This document shows positions 57,431 to 64,000 of a stretch of 64,000 nt of DNA, piece after piece. The DNA lies in assembly GCF_900143535.1 (NCBI RefSeq), contig NZ_FRFA01000010.1:61675-125674 (forward strand), read 5' to 3'. The notes under the pieces were generated by a model. The model was given only the letters and a program-made list of their open reading frames with translations. It did not search any database and was not told where the DNA came from. The position numbers and the translations under genes were made by a program. The DNA is from Tateyamaria sp. Alg231-49 (GTDB lineage Bacteria > Pseudomonadota > Alphaproteobacteria > Rhodobacterales > Rhodobacteraceae). Position 1 is the first letter of the stretch. Each line of letters starts with the position of its first letter.

Positions 57431-57690
57431 TCAATTCATGTAGCTTTGGAACCATATAGACCACAACTGACGATGGCGGCAAAGCCGTCGTTCGCTGCCG
57501 GGCAGCACCTCCCGACTGAACAGCGTGTTGAACGAACCCCGCGCCTTGAAGGATCCTGTGAGACGCGTGTGTTCCAGTTTCGGTGGGATTGGTCGTGTCA
57601 AACCAACTGCCCCAGGCTCCACCTGCGGGGCGGTGTTTGACAGATGTAGCACTTGATGCGGGCAGCGGCGGCAGTCATTTCGGCGGCATC
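57431..57690 (-). pseudogene. Decayed threonine dehydratase fragment
   Basis: In two minus-strand frames this segment encodes pieces matching the intact dehydratase at 55900: TAAAARIKCYICQTP against ITAAAARIAGHIRPTP, then PKLEHTRLTGSFKARGSFNT and LFSREVLP against LKLEHTQVTGSFKVRGAFNN and LLSRDVPP. A frameshift separates the pieces, and after LFSREVLPG the rest of the protein is gone. It keeps the PLP lysine motif but cannot work. The N-terminal lead (NLDAAEMTAAAARI) may begin near 57720. Confidence 0.78.
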
Positions 57691-57865
57691 AAGATTGGTC
57701 TTCCGCAAGCCAAGGACTGAATAGGGGTGAATTGCATGGCTTGCCCCGCGTCGCCTGCTAATGGCAGACTTGGGCACAACCAGTCCTTTCTTGGCTGCGA
57801 CCGGCGGCCAGATCGTTTTTGGCACGCTTTGACGCTTGGAATTGACGCCTCAGAGAACGAGCAGG

Positions 57866-58807
57866 ATGGAACAGACACCTCAGACGTCACGCAGACAGCA
57901 GCTTGGGTTGCTCTGGTCCAGTCAGACGCCAGCCTTGCGTGGCATATTGCTGATGTGTCTGTCGACAGTGGCGTTTTCGATAATGCACGGGTTGGTGCGT
58001 TTTGTGTCCGAGGTCTTGCCACCTTTCCAAATTGCCTTCTTTAGAAACATCTTCGGGCTAGCATTTTTGTTGCCTTTGCTGATGCGGTCGCGCTTTGCCA
58101 TGCTGCGCACAAAGCGGATCGGGCTTCATGCGTTGCGCGGCGTTGTTAACGTGGGCGCGATGCTCATGTTCTTCACGGCACTGTCGATTTCTCCACTCGC
58201 CATGGTCACGGCACTAAGCTTCACCGCGCCAATCTTCATGGCCATTCTGTCGGTGCTCATTCTGGGAGAGCGGTTTCGCATCTATCGATGGCTGGCCATC
58301 CTTTTCGGGTTTCTGGGGATGCTCATCATCCTGCGGCCCGGGCTGGTCGCCATCGACATTGGCGCGCTTCTGGTGACCGCCTCGGCAGCACTTTGGGCCG
58401 TGGCCATGGTCATTATCAAAATCCTGTCCCGGACCGAATCCAGCGTCACAATTGTCGCTTATATGGGGATTTTTCTGGGGCTTTTTTCCATCGGTCCGGC
58501 GGTGTGGGTGTGGCAACCGTTCGGGCTGGAAACACTGGCTTGGATGGTGGTGATCGGGCTGTTCGGCTCCATCGCGCAGATGTCGCTCAGCCAGTCATTG
58601 AAGGAAACGGATCCAACCGCACTGATGCCGTTTGATTTTCTGAAACTGGTGTGGACGGCATTGATTGGGGCGTGGTTCTTTGCAGAGGTCCCAGATATTT
58701 TCACATGGATCGGAGCGGCGGTGATCTTCTCATCCGGTGTCTTCATCGCATTTCGCGAAAAACGGGTCAGCGCACGCGCGGAAGGCGACAGTGGATCGGC
58801 CGTCTAG
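57866..58807 (+). CDS. EamA/DMT family transporter
   Basis: A 313-residue drug/metabolite-type transporter with ten membrane segments in two EamA repeats (residues ~20-145 and ~155-295). Motifs: FFRNIFGLAFLLP, ALSFTAPIFMAILSVLILGERF and the second-half FDFLKLVWTALIGAWFFAEVPD. Started at the ATG at 57866. Members export or import metabolites such as amino acids or S-adenosylmethionine; the substrate cannot be told. C-terminal tail is hydrophilic. Confidence 0.88.
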   Translation: MEQTPQTSRRQQLGLLWSSQTPALRGILLMCLSTVAFSIMHGLVRFVSEVLPPFQIAFFRNIFGLAFLLPLLMRSRFAMLRTKRIGLHALRGVVNVGAMLMFFTALSISPLAMVTALSFTAPIFMAILSVLILGERFRIYRWLAILFGFLGMLIILRPGLVAIDIGALLVTASAALWAVAMVIIKILSRTESSVTIVAYMGIFLGLFSIGPAVWVWQPFGLETLAWMVVIGLFGSIAQMSLSQSLKETDPTALMPFDFLKLVWTALIGAWFFAEVPDIFTWIGAAVIFSSGVFIAFREKRVSARAEGDSGSAV

Positions 58808-58911
58808 AGGCAAGTCTTGTCGAGGCACGAATACAGCCATGCTCATTCTATCCGGACCCGCAGCACGATATGCAGATTGCTACAGCAGCTATACGGGCCT
58901 AACATTTGACG

Positions 58912-60198
58912 ATGTCAGACTTTTCATTGCTTTCCAGTTTGCCCCCTGATGTTGCCGATAGCCTGAAACGCGCAGCCGTCGCGCAAGAGCCGAAGGTCAT
59001 CGCACAGCGGCGCGCCTTCCACGCCGCACCCGAACTGGGGTGGCAGGAAGTCGAGACAACATCTGCAATCGTCGCCGATCTGACGCAGGCCGGATACGAT
59101 GTTGTGTCAGGCCCTGCCCTTCTTGGTGATACCGTCAGGATGGGCATGAGCGCCGATCCGATCCCCGGCGAAGGCGATACAGGGTGCATCGCGCTTTTTG
59201 ACAGTGGCAGACCCGGCCCAACGGTGTGCATGCGCGTGGACATTGACGCTCTGCCGATCACCGAAGCGGGCGGCAATCACGCCCCTTTCGCGCAAGGGTT
59301 TGCGTCGACAAGCCCCGGTGTGATGCATTCGTGTGGCCATGACGGGCATGCCGCTATCGGGTTGGCAACGGCGCGCATGTTGAAACCCTATCTGGACACT
59401 GGCCGGGGGCGGTTGAAAATTCTGTTCCAACCCGCCGAAGAAGGTGGGCGCGGGGGACGGGCTGTGGCCGAGGCGGGATGGATGGATGATGTGGATCTAT
59501 TCTTTGCCATTCATCTGGGGCTAGGGGTGCCATCAGACAGTGCGGCATTTGCGGTACATGGGATTTTGGCCAACACCCGCTATGACGTGATGATGACGGG
59601 GCGCGCATCCCATGCTGGCAAAACACCGGAAGGCGGGCGCAACGCGCTGGTCGCAGCATGCCAGGCTGTCCTAGGCTTGCAAACGATGGCGCAATCGAGC
59701 CAGCCGGGCATCCGCGTGAACGTCGGGATGATGCAGGCCGGGACGGCAGTAAACATCGTCCCGGATGAAGCGCGGTTCACTTTTGAAATGCGGGCGCAAG
59801 AGACCGAGGATCTTCAATCGTTGGAAGCCCGCTGTTGTGCATTGGTTGAATCGATTGCGCAGGCGCATGGGGTCGAGTGCGAATTGTCCCAAGGCGGAGG
59901 GGCCGCGGGCCACTCCAACCCCGCCACGCTGGCAAGCTGGGCCGAAGCTGTGAACACTGCAACCGGCGCCTTTGCCAACCCCATGCAAGACTTCTTTTTC
60001 GGCGCTAGCGAGGATGCAGCGACGCTCGCGCGCCGGGTGCACCAAAGGGGCGGCACGGGTGGCATCTTCGTTCTGGGGGCTGATCTGGCAGACGATCATC
60101 ACACCCCGAATTTTGATTTTGATGAGGGCGCGTTAATCAAGTCTGTGTTGCTGTGCGCGGGGCTGATTGCAGCCGCCATGGAAGTACATCTCAATTGA
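58912..60198 (+). CDS. M20 family amidohydrolase (AbgA/hippurate-hydrolase-like)
   Basis: A 428-residue M20D peptidase. The metal-binding HSCGHDGHAAIGLA (Cys and two His), PAEEGGRGGRAV (Glu) and C-terminal GASEDAATLAR motifs are complete, and the lid/dimerisation domain (RASHAGKTPEGGRNALVAA) follows the usual place. AbgA and related enzymes cleave aromatic or aliphatic amides of amino acids. It stands alone; the long C-terminal part with DDHHTPNFDFDEGALI carries the last metal ligand. Confidence 0.9.
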   Translation: MSDFSLLSSLPPDVADSLKRAAVAQEPKVIAQRRAFHAAPELGWQEVETTSAIVADLTQAGYDVVSGPALLGDTVRMGMSADPIPGEGDTGCIALFDSGRPGPTVCMRVDIDALPITEAGGNHAPFAQGFASTSPGVMHSCGHDGHAAIGLATARMLKPYLDTGRGRLKILFQPAEEGGRGGRAVAEAGWMDDVDLFFAIHLGLGVPSDSAAFAVHGILANTRYDVMMTGRASHAGKTPEGGRNALVAACQAVLGLQTMAQSSQPGIRVNVGMMQAGTAVNIVPDEARFTFEMRAQETEDLQSLEARCCALVESIAQAHGVECELSQGGGAAGHSNPATLASWAEAVNTATGAFANPMQDFFFGASEDAATLARRVHQRGGTGGIFVLGADLADDHHTPNFDFDEGALIKSVLLCAGLIAAAMEVHLN

Positions 60199-60287
60199 CC
60201 CCTGCGGCGGGGACGAAAGAGGAATAAGTGTGTACACGAATCCGTCTGGCGATTTGACAAGACGCGTCATTCGGCTTTGATGTCCTT

Positions 60288-61355
60288 ATGACAAATCCAC
60301 AGCGCCCCGCGAAACCGCCGTCCCAACCATATCATCCTGACCCCCGACGCTATGATCAAATGGTTTATCGCCGATGTGGTCAATCCGGGCTCAAGCTGCC
60401 CGCAATCAGCCTTGGGCTGTGGCACAACTTCGGTGAAGATACCCCGCATCAGGTCAAACGCGATATGTGCGCAACGGCCTTTGATCTCGGCATCACTCAC
60501 TTCGATCTGGCAAACAACTATGGTCCGCCCGCAGGCTCTGCGGAGGAAGCATTCGGTAAAATATTGGGTACCGAATTTGCGGGCCACCGGGATGAACTTA
60601 TCATATCGACAAAGGCAGGCTATGGAATGTGGCCTGGACCTTACGGCGAATGGGGGTCGCGAAAATACCTTGTCGCCTCTTGCGATCAATCGCTCAAACG
60701 TCTGGGCCTAGATTATGTTGATATCTTCTACTCCCACCGTTTTGACCCTGATACGCCATTGGAAGAAACGATGGGCGCGCTGGATCATATCGTGCGCTCT
60801 GGGCGCGCGCTCTATGTTGGGATCTCAAGCTATAATTCCCAGCGCACGCGCGAAGCGCTTGCAATCCTGAACGACTTGGGGACGCCGTGCCTGATCCATC
60901 AGCCATCCTACAACCTGCTCAATCGTTGGGTGGAGCATGATGGGCTTTTGGATACATTGGATGAAATGGGAGTAGGCTCGATCGCGTTCACACCGCTCGC
61001 GCAAGGCATCCTGACCTCAAAATACCTGCACGGCATTCCCGAAGACAGCCGAGCAACCCAAGGTAAGTCCCTTTTAGAAGGGATGATCAACGAAAGGTCG
61101 CTGGCGAGTGTTCAGGCGCTGAACGAGATGGCCGAAGCACGCGGCCAAACCTTGGCTCAGATGGCGCTTGCATGGGTGCTGCGGGGCGAACGGGTGACGA
61201 CGGCCCTCATCGGAGCGTCCAGACCCGAGCAGATCGTGGATTGTGCAGGGGCCGTTGCCAATCTGGACTTCACCAAAGCAGAGCTGGCCCGGATCGACGA
61301 AATCAGTTCAGAAGAAGCAATCAATCTGTGGGCGCGATCCTCGGAAACCGATTGA
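60288..61355 (+). CDS. Aldo/keto reductase, YghZ/Gpr-like
   Basis: A 355-residue AKR. Catalytic tetrad: Asp and Tyr in THFDLANNYGPPAGSAEE, Lys in LIISTKAGYGMWPGPYG, and His in YVDIFYSHRFDP. The PAGSAEEAFGKIL and YGMWPGPYGEWGSRKYL segments are typical of YghZ (L-glyceraldehyde 3-phosphate reductase, also called Gpr/MgrA), which reduces L-G3P and methylglyoxal with NADPH. It converges on the crotonase gene. Confidence 0.9.
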   Translation: MTNPQRPAKPPSQPYHPDPRRYDQMVYRRCGQSGLKLPAISLGLWHNFGEDTPHQVKRDMCATAFDLGITHFDLANNYGPPAGSAEEAFGKILGTEFAGHRDELIISTKAGYGMWPGPYGEWGSRKYLVASCDQSLKRLGLDYVDIFYSHRFDPDTPLEETMGALDHIVRSGRALYVGISSYNSQRTREALAILNDLGTPCLIHQPSYNLLNRWVEHDGLLDTLDEMGVGSIAFTPLAQGILTSKYLHGIPEDSRATQGKSLLEGMINERSLASVQALNEMAEARGQTLAQMALAWVLRGERVTTALIGASRPEQIVDCAGAVANLDFTKAELARIDEISSEEAINLWARSSETD

Positions 61356-61452
61356 TGTAAGTCCCAGCTGCTCGGGGGGGTTTCGAGCCACGGAAGACCC
61401 CAAGCCAGAGACATCTTCCGTGCATACGGGCCGGTATGAACCGAGTGTTGAG

Positions 61453-61509
61453 GCCGCTAGCGGCGATATAGCACCGTCGCGCGCGACGGTGCCCCGAACG
61501 GTGTTCGGG
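61453..61509. other. Three adjacent palindromes between converging genes
   Basis: GCCGCTAGCGGC (61453-61464, perfect), then a 22-base perfect palindrome with arms GCACCGTCGC/GCGACGGTGC (61471-61492), then CCCGAAC/GTTCGGG around GGT (61493-61509). They fill a 174-base gap. No T-run follows, so ordinary termination is not obvious; they may form a strong RNA structure or a protein site. Confidence 0.6.
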
Positions 61510-61529
61510 CGAACATGCCGTACACCCTT

Positions 61530-62261
61530 CTATTCCAGATTGAGGCTGCTGACATAAGCTTGGATGCGCGCTTTTATCGAGGAGGACGTGACGGAGTTCA
61601 CCAATGTTTCCAAGTCTGTTGAACGCGTGTCCACGCGCTGCCGCGCGGACATGTTGGCATACGTCATCGCATCAAACATGCGCACGTGTGCCATCCGCTG
61701 TTCGATCCATGTCTCCCACTCAACGTCTTCGACGATCGCCGTCAGAAACCCCGTTTCCACGGCTTCTTCTGCACCAAAAGGCTTGGGTCTTTGCACCAGC
61801 TGACGGGCGTGATCTGCGCCAACAAGTGCCGCAAGTCGACCCGTCCCAAGCACTAGGCCAAAGAAGGCGCCGGGCATTCTGAAGCGTGCAGAAGCGGTCC
61901 CAATACGTGATTGGCAAGCCGCGACCAAATCTGCCGCCGCCCCATAGCACGGGCCATGGACGCAAGCGATCGTTGCGAACGGCGCGTGTGCAACAGATTG
62001 CAACAGCTGCTCTACCCGCACAAATCGGTAGAGAAGATCACCGTCACTTTCGTCATCCAGTGCACTCAGGTCAAAACCGCCCGAAAATCCCCGTCCGTCG
62101 CCCTGAAAAATGACAGCGCGCGCTTCGACATCAGCGGCCATTTGTACGGCGCCATGCAAACCTTCGACCAGTTCGGCATTGAATGCGTTAAGTTTGTCGG
62201 GGCGGCTTAGAGTGACATGCAAGCAATCGCCAACCCGTTTCGAAATGACAGCGCCCGTCAC
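61530..62261 (-). CDS. Crotonase-fold (enoyl-CoA hydratase/isomerase family) protein
   Basis: A 243-residue crotonase homologue from the GTG at 62261, overlapping the CoA-transferase stop (GTGA). The fold motifs are present (SRPDKLNAFNAELVEGLH, RGFSGGFDLSALDD, HGPCYGAAADLVAACQ). At the positions of the two catalytic glutamates of hydratases it has Asp (ADLVAAC) and Gly (FRMPGAFFGL), so ordinary water addition is unlikely. It may be an isomerase, hydrolase or an altered acyl-CoA enzyme. It is translationally coupled to the CoA-transferase gene, which probably supplies its CoA ester. Confidence 0.85.
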   Translation of the reverse strand: MTGAVISKRVGDCLHVTLSRPDKLNAFNAELVEGLHGAVQMAADVEARAVIFQGDGRGFSGGFDLSALDDESDGDLLYRFVRVEQLLQSVAHAPFATIACVHGPCYGAAADLVAACQSRIGTASARFRMPGAFFGLVLGTGRLAALVGADHARQLVQRPKPFGAEEAVETGFLTAIVEDVEWETWIEQRMAHVRMFDAMTYANMSARQRVDTRSTDLETLVNSVTSSSIKARIQAYVSSLNLE

Positions 62262-63445
62262 CGTAAATCCTCTGCCGAAAGCCAATCTGCCACGACGTCG
62301 TCATTGTGTGCACCTAGCTTGGGTGGGTCACGGAAGATCTCAAAATCGTAACCGGTCATTTGAATTGGAAAGGCAGTTGTCCGCGTTTCCTGCCCATTGG
62401 GCAGCGTGACGGAGCGCACCAAATTCATGTGTTTGACTTGCTCCCCCTCGAAAACTTCTGGGTATGTATTAATCGGCGAACAGGGGACACCGCGTTTGTC
62501 CATTTCCGTCAACCAATACTCTGCCGTTTGTTTCTCAAATTCGGGTTGCAACAGATCGAACAATCCATCCTGATTTTCTGCGCGCAAAAGCTGTGTTGCA
62601 AAGCGCGGATCTTCTATCAGGTGTGGAAGGCCAACCGCATGGGCCACTTGTTCCCACAGCTTGTCATTGCCTGCTGCAATGATGAACGGCGCGTCACTGG
62701 CTTGGAACGCACGATAAGGTGCATTGCGTGGGTGCGCCGAGCCAAGAGCCTCTGGGGCTTCGCCGGTTCCAAAGTACTGTGAGGTTTGCAATGCTGCGAC
62801 ACCAAGAAGACTGCCAAGCATCGAACAATCGATGTGCCCCCCTTGTCCGGTTTCACGTGCCTGCATGAGTTTTGCTAAAATAGTGTAACCCGCATAAAGC
62901 CCCGCGCAAAAATCGCCGACGGGCACACCCGCCTTAACGGGAACGCCGCCTTTCTCGCCGGTAACGCTCATCAACCCGCTCATTCCTTGAACGGTGACAT
63001 CAAATGCCCCCTTCTTGTGATACGGCCCCGTTTGTCCATATCCAGAGATTGAGCAATAGACCAAAGCGCTATTGTCGGCGCTCAATGCGTCATATCCCAA
63101 TCCCAAACGGTCAAGCACGCCGGGGCGATAGTTCTCAACAATAACGTCACATTCAGCGGCAAGGCGTTTCAGCCGGGCAAGATCTTCTGGATCTTTGAGA
63201 TTTGCTGTGATCGACCGCTTGTTGCGATTGAGGGATGCAAAATTCTCTGAATACAAATCACCTGCGCCATTGTCGGTCAGCGGCGGCCAAGATCGCATAC
63301 CGTCGCCGCCATCTGGGCGCTCAACCTTGACAACGTCGGCACCCAAATCGGCCAGCAAAGACCCGGCAAAGGGACCAGCCGCGATTTGGCCAAACTCCAA
63401 AACGCGCACCCCAGCCAACGGCGGTTTTGCTTGTAACTCAGCCAT
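62258..63445 (-). CDS. Class III CoA-transferase (CaiB/BaiF/Frc family)
   Basis: A 395-residue family III CoA-transferase. It begins LAGVRVLEFGQIAAGPFAG with the usual LLADLGADVVKVERP; the catalytic Asp is in KGAFDVTVQGMSGLMS; the C-terminal half has HPRNAPYRAFQASD. GGAGG precedes the ATG. Such enzymes move CoA between carboxylic acids (formyl, carnitine, mesaconyl, succinyl and others). With the crotonase-like partner it should activate and convert a carboxylic acid; neither donor nor acceptor is known. Confidence 0.92.
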   Translation of the reverse strand: MAELQAKPPLAGVRVLEFGQIAAGPFAGSLLADLGADVVKVERPDGGDGMRSWPPLTDNGAGDLYSENFASLNRNKRSITANLKDPEDLARLKRLAAECDVIVENYRPGVLDRLGLGYDALSADNSALVYCSISGYGQTGPYHKKGAFDVTVQGMSGLMSVTGEKGGVPVKAGVPVGDFCAGLYAGYTILAKLMQARETGQGGHIDCSMLGSLLGVAALQTSQYFGTGEAPEALGSAHPRNAPYRAFQASDAPFIIAAGNDKLWEQVAHAVGLPHLIEDPRFATQLLRAENQDGLFDLLQPEFEKQTAEYWLTEMDKRGVPCSPINTYPEVFEGEQVKHMNLVRSVTLPNGQETRTTAFPIQMTGYDFEIFRDPPKLGAHNDDVVADWLSAEDLR

Positions 63446-63756
63446 CTAAATCCTCCCCGACGTTTCGCAACGTAGGTACGCTCTGTCTTCGTGGTCAAGT
63501 CAAACCGGGCAAACAATAAATTTCCTGGCATTGAGCCTTCAACGCCCGCTCCGCTCGCGCTCCACACATCTGTCTTACGTCCAATAATGTGCTTGCAACG
63601 ATGCAACATCGCCGAAAGCCGGTTAATGGCAGGCGATGTTTCACCTACCTAAGGCCCCGGTTCTTATCGGTGTGACGTAAGTTGACGTCCGTTTTGTCCG
63701 CACAGCGTTCATTCAGGCCGATCGCAGCGAATGACGACTTCGAGTATCCGTCTTGG
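63446..63756. other. Intergenic region next to the IS110-type element
   Basis: 311 bases without a gene. One perfect 9-bp inverted repeat, AACATCGCC (63605-63613) / GGCGATGTT (63632-63640), is visible. Part of it is probably the end of the IS; IS110-family elements lack long terminal repeats, so the exact edge cannot be read from one copy. Confidence 0.5.
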
Positions 63757-64000
63757 TCAAGCGTGGTTTTGAACCCACTCTCGATCTGCTTTGACCAATG
63801 TGTTGGCGAGCTCAATGAGTTTCCGCATGATTGCTGTGAGAGCGACCTTTTGCGGTTTTCCCTGTTTGATCATTCTCTGGTATTTTTTGCACATATCGGG
63901 GTTGTGTTTTACAGCGACGAGAGCAGGCATGTAGAGCGCGTCGCGCAACTGCTTTCGGCCCCCTTGAATGCTGGCTTTGCCACGCCACTTTCCCGCCTGT
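63757..64000 (-). mobile_element. IS110-family transposase, C-terminal part (runs off the window)
   Basis: The last ~80 residues of a transposase are visible and the frame continues past the right edge. GKWRGKASIQGGRKQLRDAL, then YMPALVAVKHNPDMCKKYQR and KQGKPQKVALTAIMRKLIEL are the C-terminal domain of IS110/IS116/IS902 transposases. The stop lies at 63757-63759. These enzymes use a DEDD-type RuvC-like domain (not visible here) with a bridge RNA. Confidence 0.88.

Overview
The window looks like an alphaproteobacterial chromosome of the family Rhodobacteraceae, most likely the marine Roseobacter group. The evidence is the GC-rich coding, a PtsP-type nitrogen phosphotransferase next to aspartokinase, TRAP and sugar ABC uptake systems, the order isoaspartyl methyltransferase-tolC-PopZ-like gene, a DUF1178 protein and a D-lyxose isomerase of a type common in this group. 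Gene starts were chosen by ribosome-binding sites, family start position and the many 1-4 base stop/start overlaps.

Layout. 1-6.8 kb: a clipped hexapeptide acetyltransferase, a flavin reductase, a GNAT, an EcsC protein, the molybdate transporter modABC, a NUDIX hydrolase, a DUF1178 protein and an SDR. 6.95-10.6 kb: lysC and ptsP, followed by an AT-rich gap with DnaA-box-like sites. 10.9-23.3 kb: a galactoside regulon. IclR regulator and ABC ATPase genes diverge from a nine-gene operon: binding protein, two permeases, alpha-galactosidase, a probable galactose dehydrogenase, KDGal kinase, KDPGal aldolase, lactonase and a GH42 beta-galactosidase. It encodes uptake, hydrolysis and nearly all of the De Ley-Doudoroff route, but no galactonate dehydratase. 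23.3-26.4 kb: an ArsR-ArsC fusion, GAPDH and ArsJ, the arsenate-to-1-arseno-3-phosphoglycerate export pathway. 26.4-30.0 kb: acid-sugar and sugar genes (a Hyi/OtnI-type isomerase, an LtnD-type dehydrogenase, a D-lyxose isomerase) and an orphan formylglycine-generating enzyme.

30.1-45.57 kb is foreign DNA in a tRNA-Cys gene. The intact tRNA-Cys lies at 45496-45569, and copies of its 3' half lie at 44241-44298 (58/58 identical, including 11 bases beyond the tRNA) and 30138-30186. These define two tandem units. The first is a ~14-kb island with a tyrosine recombinase at its tRNA-proximal end. It carries a phage-O/RepA-like protein with palindromic iteron-like sites inside its own gene, hipBA with a 27-bp-period operator, an ardC antirestriction operon with a very structured leader, and a catabolic cargo (LysR, LeuCD-like isomerase, fluoroacetate-dehalogenase-like hydrolase, TRAP transporter). 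The second is a 1.2-kb unit holding only a DUF1778/GNAT toxin-antitoxin pair.

45.7-64 kb returns to chromosomal genes: pcm-like, tolC, an acidic PopZ-like protein, a membrane protein, EF-P, YgfZ, a glycosyltransferase, an MsbA-type exporter, a class V aminotransferase, a PLP dehydratase, RidA beside a decayed dehydratase fragment, an EamA transporter, an M20 amidohydrolase, an aldo/keto reductase, a crotonase homologue lacking the usual catalytic glutamates, and a class III CoA-transferase. The window ends inside an IS110-type transposase.
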